From assembly GCF_002113375.1 (NCBI RefSeq), contig NZ_NEHO01000030.1, forward strand, positions 1 through 32,794: a DNA stretch of 32,794 bases, in the 5' to 3' direction. This DNA comes from Pseudomonas sp. R37(2017). Lineage in GTDB: Bacteria; Pseudomonadota; Gammaproteobacteria; Pseudomonadales; Pseudomonadaceae. Below are positions 1-8,493 of this stretch, piece after piece. The stretch's first letter is position 1. Every line of letters starts with the position of its first letter. A program made the translations under genes and the position numbers. The notes under the pieces are model-generated. The model saw only the letters and a list, made by a program, of their open reading frames with translations. It ran no database searches and had not been told where the DNA came from.

Positions 1-17
1 ACTCAGCACCCGAATTT

Positions 18-133
18 CTTGACGACCATAGAGCGTTGGAACCACCTGATCCCATCCCGAACTCAGAAGTGAAACGATGCATCGCCGATGGTAGTGTGGG
101 GTTTCCCCATGTGAGAGTAGGTCATCGTCAAGA
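18..133 (+). rRNA. rrf: 5S ribosomal RNA
   Basis: This is the structural RNA of the large ribosomal subunit. The start (TCTTGACGAC) and the end (GTCATCGTCAAGA) pair as the closing helix I. Between them lie the conserved blocks CCCGAACTCAGAAGTGAAAC and CGCCGATGGTAGTGTGGGG, typical of Pseudomonas 5S rRNA. The window therefore begins just downstream of a 23S gene, at the tail of an rRNA operon. The ends are placed from the helix and may be off by a few bases. Confidence 0.96.
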
Positions 134-142
134 TTGAATTCC

Positions 143-182
143 AAAACCCCTATCTGCGCAGGCAGGTAGGGGTTTTGTTTTT
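143..182 (+). terminator. Rho-independent terminator of the rRNA operon
   Basis: The arms AAAACCCCTATCTGC and GCAGGTAGGGGTTTT form a stem with one G-U pair and a tiny loop, followed by a T-rich tail, ten bases after the 5S gene. It ends the rRNA transcript and also separates it from the minus-strand gene whose stop codon is at 190. Confidence 0.92.
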
Positions 183-189
183 GGCGAAA

Positions 190-951
190 TTACTGCCCGA
201 TCCGCTCCAGCGTGTGCACCAGGGGTTCCAGCGACACACAGATTAAACCATCAAGCGGACGATTGAGTTCCTCCACCAGCAAGATGGTTGCCCCCGTCGA
301 CAGGGCACACATCATCCACACGACGACTATGGTGCCGTTGCGTGGTGCAAACAGGCCGAACGATCCGAAGATAATCCCCAGCCACGTCACCAGGATCACC
401 AGCATCACCGACGGAATCGATTGATCGGCCTGCAACAGAGTCAGCCAGCGGGCGGCAAACACGCTGTCCATGTCTTGCAATGCCTTGGTTTTGAGCGAAC
501 GTTGATCATCGTTGTCGGGAGACAGTGATTCGACCTGGCGTTGCAGGCTTTCGGAGCGACGGATCACCTCGGGGCTGTCGAGTTTTGCAATCTGCTGCTG
601 ATCGCGGGTCGCAAGCATTTGGGTGACTTCGGCATAGTTGTGCTTGAGTTCGTTGCGGATCCCCTGGGTATCGCTGCCGTAGCGGGCCAGCAAGCGGTCG
701 AATTGAATGACTTTCGCCGCCGCACCTTCCAGTTCGGCATTGGCCGTATCAAAAGTGCCTTTGGCAGTCGAAACCAGCAGGCCGAGGACCAGCGCAGACA
801 TCGTTGCGATGAGGCCGGTGGCCAGCTTCACCACGGCCACAGAGTCGTCGCTCAGATGATGGCTCGGTAGCCGCTCTCTCACGTACGAACCCAATAGTGC
901 GCTGCCGAACAGGCAGGCAAAGACGAAGAGGGCGATCACCACGTCATTCAA
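190..951 (-). CDS. DUF4239 (bestrophin-like) membrane protein
   Basis: A roughly 253-residue integral membrane protein resembling the DUF4239 'bestrophin-like domain' family, whose function is not established. Hydrophobic segments lie near residues 4-24, 42-62, 180-200 and 205-228. The charged region between the second and third is soluble and helical. There is no ATG at the 5' end. A GGAGG abuts a TTG at 957, which is too close to use, but sits six bases before the in-frame TTG at 951, so I chose 951. The lipoprotein gene at 990-1418 lies 38 bases upstream on the same strand, so the two are probably cotranscribed. Confidence 0.8.
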   Translation of the reverse strand: MNDVVIALFVFACLFGSALLGSYVRERLPSHHLSDDSVAVVKLATGLIATMSALVLGLLVSTAKGTFDTANAELEGAAAKVIQFDRLLARYGSDTQGIRNELKHNYAEVTQMLATRDQQQIAKLDSPEVIRRSESLQRQVESLSPDNDDQRSLKTKALQDMDSVFAARWLTLLQADQSIPSVMLVILVTWLGIIFGSFGLFAPRNGTIVVVWMMCALSTGATILLVEELNRPLDGLICVSLEPLVHTLERIGQ

Positions 952-989
952 ATTCAACCTCCGTTGTCGCTGCCTTCCTGGGGAGAAAT

Positions 990-1418
990 CTACTGGTACT
1001 TGATCACGATGCCTTTGAGTTTACGTCCCTCGATAGTCGTCACGTCGCGAGCCCAGAGCGGTCCGCTGGCATAGGCACCTACCGCCTGAATATGGTCATA
1101 CACGACCACCACCGCGTCGCCACCGAGTTTGGCAGCTTCTTCGCGCAGCTTCTGTTCGACTTCGGTAATCGGCGGGGCAGGGTCGACGGTGGCGTCGATC
1201 AACACTTCACCCAGGCGCACATGCGGGCGCAGAGGCTCGGAGCGCAGCACGACGACCTCGTCGGGCGATGTCGGTGCCGGATGTTCTACGCCGACATAGG
1301 CGGTGGTCTGCGCATCGACACTGGCGCAACCATTGAGGGCCAGCAGGCCGGTGATCAGTCCACCGGCCAGTAGCAAGCATTTTAAACGGGTAGACCAAGG
1401 CAGGTCGTGGGTCGGCAT
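990..1418 (-). CDS. Putative outer-membrane or periplasmic lipoprotein
   Basis: A 142-residue protein with a charged N-terminus, a hydrophobic stretch (about residues 13-28) and a lipobox LNGC with Cys at about 31, so it should be processed by signal peptidase II and lipidated. The mature part has a small alpha/beta pattern with the segment KLGGDAVVVVYD, reminiscent of RcsF/YbjQ-like folds, but I cannot assign a family firmly. An AGGAG lies ten bases before the ATG. It is the first gene of a likely pair with the DUF4239 gene. Function unknown. Confidence 0.75.
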   Translation of the reverse strand: MPTHDLPWSTRLKCLLLAGGLITGLLALNGCASVDAQTTAYVGVEHPAPTSPDEVVVLRSEPLRPHVRLGEVLIDATVDPAPPITEVEQKLREEAAKLGGDAVVVVYDHIQAVGAYASGPLWARDVTTIEGRKLKGIVIKYQ

Positions 1419-1488
1419 AGTGGGTTCGCTCCTCAGGTCTGCTGCTATCCATGTGGCTATTTGACGGTAGCAGACAGGCTGGGAGTTG

Positions 1489-1524
1489 CCAGAAAGCCCA
1501 ATCTTTTCAGGTTGGGCTTTCTGG
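1489..1524 (-). terminator. Hairpin, probable terminator of the VOC gene
   Basis: A perfect 13-bp stem (CCAGAAAGCCCAA / TTGGGCTTTCTGG) with a 10-base loop, 33 bases beyond the stop of the minus-strand gene at 1557. The A/T runs lie inside the stem, as in many AAAGCCC...GGGCTTT bidirectional terminators. There is no separate long T-tail, so efficiency is uncertain. Confidence 0.6.
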
Positions 1525-1556
1525 TGCCTTCATTGCTGTCCTTCGATAAAGGCCAT

Positions 1557-1970
1557 TCACTGATCCTTTTCGCAGTTGACCATCCACGACACGCCAAAAC
1601 GGTCGACCAGCATGCCGAAGCGAGCCGCCCAGAACGTGCTCTCCAGTGGCATCTGCACATTGCCACCCTCCGCCAGTGCATTGAAGACCCGTTCGGCCTC
1701 GGCAATGCTGTCGACGTTGAGTGAAATCGAGCAGGCACTCATTTTATCGACAGGGCGATCCGGTGTGGTGTCCGACCCCATGATCGCCTGATCGCCCATG
1801 GCCAGGCGGGTATGGATGATCAGGTTGTGCAGCTCCTTGGGGAATTGCTCGCCGGCCGGGGTTTCACCGAAGGTCAACATGGCTTCGATCTGGCCTTGCA
1901 GGCACTTTGCGTAGAACGTGAAGGCAGCTTTGCAGTCGCCGTTGAAGATAAGGTAGGGATTGATTTTCAT
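1557..1970 (-). CDS. VOC-superfamily protein, PhnB/glyoxalase-like
   Basis: A 137-residue protein of the PhnB-like branch of the vicinal oxygen chelate fold. The opening MKINPYLIFNGDCKAAFTFY and the later segments LAMGDQAIMGSD and RFGVSWMVNC are characteristic. Family members are small dimeric proteins. Despite older names such as 'demethylmenaquinone methyltransferase-like', most have no proven reaction. The reading frame is open further upstream, but the ATG at 1970 has GGAG six bases before it and matches the family start. It lies alone between a terminator and the TetR gene, with no evident pathway partners. Confidence 0.85.
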   Translation of the reverse strand: MKINPYLIFNGDCKAAFTFYAKCLQGQIEAMLTFGETPAGEQFPKELHNLIIHTRLAMGDQAIMGSDTTPDRPVDKMSACSISLNVDSIAEAERVFNALAEGGNVQMPLESTFWAARFGMLVDRFGVSWMVNCEKDQ

Positions 1971-2059
1971 GGTCGGCTCCAGGTGCTCGAGTACATACAT
2001 CGGTTTGGACGCCGGTTCTTTCGGCGAATTCCGATTGTGTCGAGCCAACAAGCAAAGCG

Positions 2060-2719
2060 CTAAATCGTTGTCGGAGCTTGTGTTTCCTTAGATGTTTTTT
2101 CGATAGGCCGCGCCAGGCTAATCGCCTCGGGTACACGCCGTGGCGCAAGCACACGTTCGATGGCGCCGCTGACCATGCTCTCCAGCAGCTCATCACGTTC
2201 CTGCTCGTCCAGTACATGGGGCGTCAGCCAACTGGGCGCGCTGTTGAGCAGCACGCCAATGGCATGCCCGGCCGCCAGCAGGCCTTGCTCGCTGAAGCGG
2301 CTCTTGGCGCCCAGCATCTTCAGCAACGTGCGTTCGTATTGCTCGCGCAATTGCCGCACCCGAGCCTGTTGCTCTTCGTTCAGGCAACCGCTGTCGCGCT
2401 CCACCAGGCGGAAATGCCAAGGCATCTCCCGATGCAGATTCAGATGGGCGCGGATCAGGCTGTTGAGTTTGTCGCGCTTGCCCGGGACTTTTTGCTGTAT
2501 GCGTCCCAGGGTGGCCAGCAGCTCTTCGTAGAACTCTTCGATCAGGTCGAGCAGCAGATGCTGTTTGCTGGGGTAATGGTGATACAGCGAGCCTGGAGAG
2601 AGCCCCAGGCACGTCGCGAGCTCGCGCATGCCGACCTGGCCGAACCCCTTGCAGGCAAACAGCTCCAGGACCTTGTCCCGGTACTCGGCAAAGCGCGAGC
2701 AACGCTCAGGCATAGGCAT
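2060..2719 (-). CDS. TetR/AcrR-family transcriptional regulator
   Basis: A 219-residue DNA-binding protein. The helix-turn-helix covers about residues 27-51 (MRELATCLGLSPGSLYHHYP), followed by a longer helical ligand domain. The frame extends upstream inside the dehydrogenase gene, but the two ATGs at 2719 and 2713 overlap that gene's last codons (stop 2706-2708). I took 2719; 2713 is equally possible. No separate Shine-Dalgarno is visible, so translation is probably coupled to the dehydrogenase. The overlap suggests it senses an acyl-CoA or related metabolite and regulates its own operon. This is inference. Confidence 0.87.
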   Translation of the reverse strand: MPMPERCSRFAEYRDKVLELFACKGFGQVGMRELATCLGLSPGSLYHHYPSKQHLLLDLIEEFYEELLATLGRIQQKVPGKRDKLNSLIRAHLNLHREMPWHFRLVERDSGCLNEEQQARVRQLREQYERTLLKMLGAKSRFSEQGLLAAGHAIGVLLNSAPSWLTPHVLDEQERDELLESMVSGAIERVLAPRRVPEAISLARPIEKTSKETQAPTTI

Positions 2720-3557
2720 GGAAGCCGCGCCCCGTTTTGCGCCCCAGGTAACCGGCAGCGACCATTTCCTTGAGCAATGGCGCTGGACGATATTTGCTGT
2801 CGTTGAACCCGTCATAGAAGGCTTCGAGGATCGAAAGCAGTGTATCCAGGCCAATCAGGTCCGCCAGGGCCAACGGGCCGATAGGCTGATTGCAGCCCAG
2901 GCGCATGCCGGCGTCGATATCTTCGGCGCTGGCCAGGCCTTCCTGGAACACCAGAATCGCTTCGTTGATCATCGGCACCAGGATCCGGTTGACCACGAAG
3001 CCCGGGCGGTTGCCGGCGGTAATCGCGGTTTTGCCGAGGGTGGTGGCCATGTCCAGCGCCAACTTGTGGGTCGCATCACTGGTTTGCAGACCGCGGATCA
3101 CTTCGATCAGGCCCATCACCGGCACCGGGTTGAAGAAGTGCAGGCCGATGAAGCGCCCGGGCTGGCTGACACTGGCGGCGAGCTGAGTGATCGACAATGA
3201 AGAGGTATTGGAGGCAATGACGCATTCGCCGCTGACTTGTGCGGCGATCTGTTGCAGTACTCGCAATTTCAGATCGAGGTTTTCGGTGGCCGCTTCGATG
3301 ACCAGCTGCGCGTTATGCAGGCTGCTGTAATCGGTGCTGGTGCGGATTCTGTCGAGAGTGGCCTGTTTCTGCTCCGTCGTCAGGGTTTGTTTGGCGATCT
3401 GCCGGTCCAGGTTTTTACCGACCGTTGCGACGGCTTTTTGCAAAGCGCTTTCGGAAATGTCGAGCAAGGTCACGTTGAAACCGGCCATGGCGCAGACCTG
3501 TGCAATGCCGTTGCCCATGGTGCCTGCACCGATCACTCCGATGTTTTGCAGATTCAT
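2706..3557 (-). CDS. 3-hydroxybutyryl-CoA dehydrogenase
   Basis: A 283-residue cytosolic enzyme that oxidises (S)-3-hydroxyacyl-CoA to 3-oxoacyl-CoA with NAD(P)+. The Rossmann motif GAGTMGNGIAQ is at residues 10-20. The catalytic region has Ser119 in NTSS, His140 in GLHFFNPVPVMGL and Asn143, and the C-terminal domain contains NRPGFVVNRIL. This is the usual single-domain length of the Hbd/PaaH type. AAGGA lies seven bases before the ATG. It overlaps the TetR gene downstream and diverges from an AraC gene 163 bases away, so either regulator may control it. Physiological role (short-chain acid use, PHB or phenylacetate-type pathways) cannot be read from the neighbours. Confidence 0.93.
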   Translation of the reverse strand: MNLQNIGVIGAGTMGNGIAQVCAMAGFNVTLLDISESALQKAVATVGKNLDRQIAKQTLTTEQKQATLDRIRTSTDYSSLHNAQLVIEAATENLDLKLRVLQQIAAQVSGECVIASNTSSLSITQLAASVSQPGRFIGLHFFNPVPVMGLIEVIRGLQTSDATHKLALDMATTLGKTAITAGNRPGFVVNRILVPMINEAILVFQEGLASAEDIDAGMRLGCNQPIGPLALADLIGLDTLLSILEAFYDGFNDSKYRPAPLLKEMVAAGYLGRKTGRGFHAYA

Positions 3558-3720
3558 CTTCCCATCCTTCCATCAAACTCTGCGATACCTTCGCCGCGAC
3601 GGCGGCCGAAGGCGTACTATTGCCGCGAGTCTAGAGCTGGCAGGGCGGTTGTCCTATGCCAAAACTGTTCAACGGCACTGATGTTTTTTGCCATTCGGGT
3701 GATGAGAGAGAAGCGTACCA

Positions 3721-4755
3721 ATGCGGGAAAAGGACTCGGTTGCCGCCTATTTCGTGCAGGCAATGATCCACGGGCTGAAGGATGATCCGCAGCGCGTGAC
3801 GGCTGTGCTCGAACAGGCAGGCATTGATCCGGCGATCATGCACCAACCCACTGCGCGGGTGCCGGCCAACGCGTTTGCGGCGTTGTGGCTGATTCAGATC
3901 CGCGAGCTCGACGACGAGTTTTTCGGGCTCGATTCCCATGGCATGCCGCCGGGCAGTTTCGCCCTGATCTGCCGCGCCTTGATTCAGGAGCCCGATCTGC
4001 ACAAGGCCATGCGCCAGTGCCTGGCCAACTTCGGATTGTTCCTGCGCGACTTTCGCGGCTCGCTGGCCGTGCGTGGCAAGCGTGCGGTGATCAGCCTGGA
4101 GACCTGTTCAACGGACAACGATGCCAGCCGGTTTGGTGAGGAAACCTTCCTGGTGCTGATGATCAGTCTGCTCTGCTGGCTGGGTGGCCGGCGTATTCCC
4201 ATCGATCGCGCAGACTTTCGCCATTCACGTCTGTCACTAGGCGATGACCGCCTGCTCTGGGGCCCCAACCTGACCTTTGGTGCCGAGCGCACCGAAATCG
4301 AATTTGCCAGCCATTACTTGCGCCTGCCCGTGGTGCAGGATCTGGCGTCGCTGAAAGTGTTTTTGCGTACCGCGCCGCAATGGCTGGTGATCCGCTTCCG
4401 TAACCAGCATGGCCTGGCGGCACAGGTGCATCAGCGCTTGCGCGGCAGTCATTACAGTGAGTGGCCGACCTTGCAGGCCTTTGCCCAGGAACAGCACCTG
4501 AGCCCCAGCACCTTCCGCCGCAAACTGGAGCGTGAAGGTTGCTCCTATCAGGAGATCAAGGACGAAGTACGGCGGGGCGTGGCCTTTGAGCAATTGCGTC
4601 AGAGTGACGCCAGCATCAGCGATATCGCCGAGCAACTGGGGTTCCAGGAGCCCAGCGCCTTCCATCGGGCGTTCAAGAAATGGACCGGGGAAAGCCCTGG
4701 GCGCTATCGGGACCGTTATCAGGGGGAGCAGGGGGGCGCCGTGACCGGCGAGTAA
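3721..4755 (+). CDS. AraC-family regulator with arabinose-binding-type N-terminal domain
   Basis: A 344-residue regulator of the OruR/ArgR-like AraC class: an effector-binding domain (about residues 15-205) followed by a double helix-turn-helix (about 245-335) with LQAFAQEQHLSPSTFRRKL and SISDIAEQLGFQEPSAFHRA. It is transcribed divergently from the hydroxyacyl-CoA dehydrogenase gene. AraC proteins of this type often activate a neighbouring catabolic gene, so that dehydrogenase is the first candidate target. A short palindrome-rich GC stretch (about 3589-3612) lies in the shared intergenic region, but I cannot show it is an operator. Confidence 0.9.
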   Translation: MREKDSVAAYFVQAMIHGLKDDPQRVTAVLEQAGIDPAIMHQPTARVPANAFAALWLIQIRELDDEFFGLDSHGMPPGSFALICRALIQEPDLHKAMRQCLANFGLFLRDFRGSLAVRGKRAVISLETCSTDNDASRFGEETFLVLMISLLCWLGGRRIPIDRADFRHSRLSLGDDRLLWGPNLTFGAERTEIEFASHYLRLPVVQDLASLKVFLRTAPQWLVIRFRNQHGLAAQVHQRLRGSHYSEWPTLQAFAQEQHLSPSTFRRKLEREGCSYQEIKDEVRRGVAFEQLRQSDASISDIAEQLGFQEPSAFHRAFKKWTGESPGRYRDRYQGEQGGAVTGE

Positions 4756-4773
4756 GGCCAAGCGGCACAAATC

Positions 4774-4803
4774 CTGTGGGAGCGAGCAAGCTGGCTCCCA
4801 CAG
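4774..4803. repeat. Single REP-like hairpin between convergent genes
   Basis: The arms CTGTGGGAGC and GCTCCCACAG are perfect complements closing a ten-base loop. The sequence is a shortened form of the window's REP elements. It lies between the convergent AraC and pirin genes (stops at 4755 and 4812) and may serve both as a transcription end or an mRNA 3' stabiliser. Confidence 0.75.
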
Positions 4804-4811
4804 GGGATGGG

Positions 4812-5534
4812 TCATGGCATTTCCGGCAGTTCCTGTGGACGCAGGTCGAACACCAGTACTTCAGCATCCACGCCGTTGCTCAAGGTCAGCGCCTGTTCAT
4901 CACGAACCCGCACACCGTCGCCTTCCTGCAACAACACGCCGTTGAGTTCGACGCTGCCCCGGGCTACATGCACATAGGCGTAGCGGTCAGCGGCGAGCTC
5001 CAGGGTGGCGCTTTCCTTGCCGTCGATCAGGCCGGCATACACCCGTGCATTCTGACGCACCTTCAGCGAACCCTTGGCCCCGTCCGGCGAGATGATCAGT
5101 TGCAGACGCCCGCGTTTCTTCTGGGGGCTGAAGTGCTCTTGCTGATAACGCGGTTTGGCGCCACTGACGTCGGGCACGATCCAGATCTGCAGAAAGTGCA
5201 CCGGCCGGGTACTGGAGTGGTTGAATTCACTGTGGGCCACGCCACTGCCTGCGCTCATCAGTTGCACGTCGCCGGGGCGAATCACCGAACCGGTGCCCAG
5301 GGTGTCCTTGTGTTCCAGGGCACCTTCCAGCACGTAGGAAAAAATCTCCATGTCGCGGTGCGGGTGCTGGCCGAAACCTTTACCGGCGGCAACGCGGTCG
5401 TCGTTTATCACCAACAGGTCAGAAAAACCCTGTTCTTTCGGATTGCGATAGTTGGCGAAGGAAAAGGTATGGAACGACTTCAACCAGCCGTGATTGGCCA
5501 GGCCACGATCCGAAGCTTTGCGAAGAGTCAGCAT
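4812..5534 (-). CDS. Pirin-family protein (YhhW-like, putative quercetin dioxygenase)
   Basis: A 240-residue bicupin. The metal ligands expected for pirin/YhhW are all present: His57 and His59 in GQHPHRDMEIFSYVLEG, and His101 and Glu103 in GVAHSEFN. E. coli YhhW shows quercetin 2,3-dioxygenase activity in vitro, but the natural role of bacterial pirins is unclear. AAAGGAG lies eight bases before the ATG. The gene stands alone, flanked by REP-like sequences on both sides. Confidence 0.92.
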   Translation of the reverse strand: MLTLRKASDRGLANHGWLKSFHTFSFANYRNPKEQGFSDLLVINDDRVAAGKGFGQHPHRDMEIFSYVLEGALEHKDTLGTGSVIRPGDVQLMSAGSGVAHSEFNHSSTRPVHFLQIWIVPDVSGAKPRYQQEHFSPQKKRGRLQLIISPDGAKGSLKVRQNARVYAGLIDGKESATLELAADRYAYVHVARGSVELNGVLLQEGDGVRVRDEQALTLSNGVDAEVLVFDLRPQELPEMP

Positions 5535-5734
5535 GATGAAATCTCCTTTCAGGACGTGAATTCGTCCGAGTGAGGAGAAGGTTAATGGTTACTGGTTGAT
5601 GCAATAAGTAGATGAAAATTGAAATACTGTCTCATTGAAGTTGACAGTTGTGAGGACTGTGTCACGCATTATTTTCCGTTATGAGCGCCACATTTGGCCA
5701 TAATGCACGGCACTTCCTGATGCCGGGTGCAGTC

Positions 5735-5845
5735 CCTGTGGGAGCGAGCCTGCTCGCGAAGGCGTAGTGTCAGTCGCTATCAACGTTGCCTGATACCCCG
5801 TTTTCGTCGGATCGCCGCCCGGAGCAGGCTCGCTCCCACTAGGGG
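5735..5845. repeat. REP pair (inverted, TGTGGGAG type)
   Basis: Two inverted copies, CTGTGGGAGCGAGCCTGCTC at the left and GGAGCAGGCTCGCTCCCACT at the right, separated by about 70 bases. It fills much of the 359-base gap between the pirin gene and the GlxA-type regulator. The right arm lies about 50 bases before the regulator's start. Apart from this pair I see no gene in the gap. Confidence 0.88.
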
Positions 5846-5893
5846 CCGGTGTCTGGCGGACCGACCTTATTTGATCCCAGTGAATTCCAATCC

Positions 5894-6844
5894 ATGAAAA
5901 CCGTGGCAATGGTGCTGTTTCCCGACTTTCTCCTGCTCGACATGGCCGGGCCCATGGAAGTGTTTTCCATCGCCAATCGTTATCTCAAACCCGACGATCA
6001 CTATGTGCTGTCGACCATTGGCACCGAGCCCGGCGCTCTACGGGCATCCAACGGGGTGAGCGTGCAGGCCGACCGGCACATCGACCAGGCCTGCGAGGGT
6101 TTTGATTTGCTGCTGGTGCCTGGTGGTCCGGGTGCCTACAACGAAAAGCATCCACCGTTGCTCGACTGGCTCAGGCATAACGTCAGCCGCTGTGCCGGTT
6201 ATGGCTCTATCTGCACCGGGGTGTTCGTGTTGGGGCATGCGGGGTTGATCGATGGCTATCGCGTCACCACCCACTGGCACTACACCGAGCGGCTGATCAA
6301 GGGCTTTCCAAAAGCGACTGTCGAGACCGATCGGATCTTTATCCAGGACCGCAACCTGATCACCTCTGGCGGCGTCACCGCCGGCATTGACCTGGCGTTG
6401 TCGGTGGTGGCTCGGGACCATGGCAAGAAAGTTGCCCAGGACGTGGCCAAGGTGTTGCTGGTGGTCATGAAGCGCCAGGGCGGACAGGCGCAGTTCAGCC
6501 CGCTGATGGCAGCGGTGGCGCCCAACGAAACGGCGATTACCCGGGTGCAGAACCATGTGCTCGAGCATCTCGATGAAACCTACAGCATCGAGCGCATGGC
6601 GAGTCTGGCCAACATGAGCCCGCGTCATTTCGCCAGGGTGTTCGCCCGGGAGGTGAACATGACACCGATGGAGTTTCTGCAAAGTGCACGTATCGATTGT
6701 GCGAGGAACCTGTTGGAAACCACCGAGTGGCCGCTCAAGACCGTGGCGTTCAAAAGCGGCTTCGGCAGCGTGCGGCACATGCGTTTTCTGTTCAGTGAAA
6801 AACTGGGCCTGACCCCGACTCAATACCGCGAGCAGTTCAGCTAG
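5894..6844 (+). CDS. GlxA-family AraC transcriptional regulator (DJ-1/PfpI + HTH)
   Basis: A 316-residue regulator with an N-terminal DJ-1/PfpI-like glutamine-amidotransferase domain (about residues 1-190) and a C-terminal AraC double helix-turn-helix (about 220-315). The nucleophile-elbow Cys107 (YGSICTGVFVLG) is kept, although in regulators of this class the domain is usually a sensor rather than an enzyme. The frame is open to a GTG at 5849, but that start falls inside the REP element. The ATG at 5894 gives the usual family opening MKTVAMVLFPDFLLLDMAGP. No strong Shine-Dalgarno was seen. Neither neighbour is an obvious target. Confidence 0.9.
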   Translation: MKTVAMVLFPDFLLLDMAGPMEVFSIANRYLKPDDHYVLSTIGTEPGALRASNGVSVQADRHIDQACEGFDLLLVPGGPGAYNEKHPPLLDWLRHNVSRCAGYGSICTGVFVLGHAGLIDGYRVTTHWHYTERLIKGFPKATVETDRIFIQDRNLITSGGVTAGIDLALSVVARDHGKKVAQDVAKVLLVVMKRQGGQAQFSPLMAAVAPNETAITRVQNHVLEHLDETYSIERMASLANMSPRHFARVFAREVNMTPMEFLQSARIDCARNLLETTEWPLKTVAFKSGFGSVRHMRFLFSEKLGLTPTQYREQFS

Positions 6845-7008
6845 GATGCGAGTGTCCGTTCTGCGCATCGTAATGGCCGTGATACTCCCCCCGTGGTAGT
6901 TGTACCGTCACCGAGGCCTGCCAAGATACCGGTGAACTCATTGCAAGGAAGGTACGGAGCCTGGGATGGACTCGCGTACCGAGCCAGGCCTCCCGCGAGT
7001 AACAGCGC

Positions 7009-8493
7009 ATGAACAGCCTCAGAGATGTAAGCAGCGAAGCAGTGCTGCGATTTGGTCCCTACGCCTTCTACCTCGGTCAGCGACTGGTAATGGCGGGCGA
7101 TCGGCCGCTGCGCCTGGGCGGCCGTGCACTTGACGTGTTGCAGGTACTGGTCGAGCACGCGGGCGCGGTGGTCAGCAAGGAAGAGTTGATTGCGCAGGTA
7201 TGGCCGTGTTCGGTGGTCGAAGAGATCAACCTGCGGGTGCATATTGCCGCCTTGCGCCGAGCCTTGGGCGACGGGCAGAACGGCCAGTGCTTCATCGTCA
7301 ACATTCCCCAGCGCGGCTACAGTTTTGTCGCCCCGGTACAACACTCGCCGCAGCCCACATACTTGTCGAGCGAGACCGTACAAAATCCTCCGCACAACCT
7401 GCCGACGCGGCTCACACCGATCACCGGGCGCGATGCCATCGTCGGTAGCCTGGTGCGGCAGTTGCCGGTGCGGGGTTTCATGACCCTGGTCGGGCCTTGC
7501 GGGATCGGCAAGACCACTGTGGCCCTGCGCGTGGCCGAACTGTTGTTGCCGCACTACCGGCACGGCGTGTGGTTGGTGGACCTGGCGGCGATCGATGACC
7601 CGGCGCAAGTGACCGATCACCTCGCGCGAACCCTTGAGCTGAAGGATGGCACCCCGCTGGAGGCTCTCTCGCAGCGCCACGCCTTGCTGGTCCTGGACAA
7701 CTGCGAGCACCTGCTCGAACGCTGCAAGACGTTGGTCGAGACACTGCGCCAGTCGATGCCCCGGCTGTCGATCCTCGTCACCAGTCGCGAGCCGCTCAAG
7801 GTGGCGGGCGAAACCGTATCGCGTCTGCCACCACTGGCGGTGCCGCCAGTGTCAGCGTTGCGCAGCGTCGCCGAGGTCATGGGCTATTCGGCGCTGCAGT
7901 TGTTCGTCAGTCGTGCCCAGGCCCGTCAGCAAGGCTTTGCCCTGCGCGAGCAAGACCTCAAGGTCATACGGGAAATCTGTCGGCGCCTCGATGGCCTGCC
8001 GTTGGCGATTGAACTGGCGACGGCACAGATCGATGCGTTGGCGCTGGTAGGGTTGCAGGCCCAGCTCGGCAATTGCTTTGAGCTGCTGTCCCAGGGGCGT
8101 CGCACGGCCGTTCCCCGGCACCAGACGCTCAAGGCCGCGCTGGACTGGAGCTACGAACGATTGACGGCATTGGAACAAACCGTGTTGCAGCGCCTGGCGG
8201 TGTTCAAAATGGCGTTTACCCAGGATGCAGCGATAGCTGTGATCAGTTGCGACAGGCTGCCCGCCGCCGACGTGATCAAGGTACTGGAAAGCCTGGCGTC
8301 GAAGTCGCTGCTGTCCATGGAGCAGGGCGGTGGAGTGGCTCGTTATCGCTTCCTCAACACGACCCGCACCTACGCCCTGGAAAAACTCGAACTCAGCGGT
8401 GAAATGCGCGCCTTCGAAATGCGTTATGCCGGGTACGTCAGCCAGACGCGGCGGGCATCAAGCGGGCAGGTGGCATTGCAGCTCGTCGAGTAG
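7009..8493 (+). CDS. Winged-helix/STAND ATPase regulator, short form
   Basis: A 494-residue protein. An OmpR-like winged helix (about residues 13-108, with VVSKEELIAQVWP and QRGYSFVAPV) is followed by a STAND/NB-ARC-type ATPase: Walker A GPCGIGKT at 162-169 and Walker B LLVLD at 226-230 followed by NCEHLL. Its closest relative in the window is the convergent gene at 8458-11307 (949 residues). This protein stops just after the ATPase/winged module (LNTTRTYALEKLELSG) and lacks the TPR-like C-terminal half. Its last 12 codons overlap the end of the other gene on the opposite strand. It may be a truncated paralogue or a natural short form. Signal and targets are unknown. Confidence 0.85.
   Translation: MNSLRDVSSEAVLRFGPYAFYLGQRLVMAGDRPLRLGGRALDVLQVLVEHAGAVVSKEELIAQVWPCSVVEEINLRVHIAALRRALGDGQNGQCFIVNIPQRGYSFVAPVQHSPQPTYLSSETVQNPPHNLPTRLTPITGRDAIVGSLVRQLPVRGFMTLVGPCGIGKTTVALRVAELLLPHYRHGVWLVDLAAIDDPAQVTDHLARTLELKDGTPLEALSQRHALLVLDNCEHLLERCKTLVETLRQSMPRLSILVTSREPLKVAGETVSRLPPLAVPPVSALRSVAEVMGYSALQLFVSRAQARQQGFALREQDLKVIREICRRLDGLPLAIELATAQIDALALVGLQAQLGNCFELLSQGRRTAVPRHQTLKAALDWSYERLTALEQTVLQRLAVFKMAFTQDAAIAVISCDRLPAADVIKVLESLASKSLLSMEQGGGVARYRFLNTTRTYALEKLELSGEMRAFEMRYAGYVSQTRRASSGQVALQLVE

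Noticed and set aside
1..190. tRNA gene next to the 5S rRNA
   Set aside because: No cloverleaf or T-loop GTTCRANNC sequence is visible; the terminator follows directly.
5849..5893. GTG start at 5849 for the GlxA-type regulator
   Set aside because: It falls at the edge of the REP element without a real ribosome-binding site and adds residues not seen in the family.
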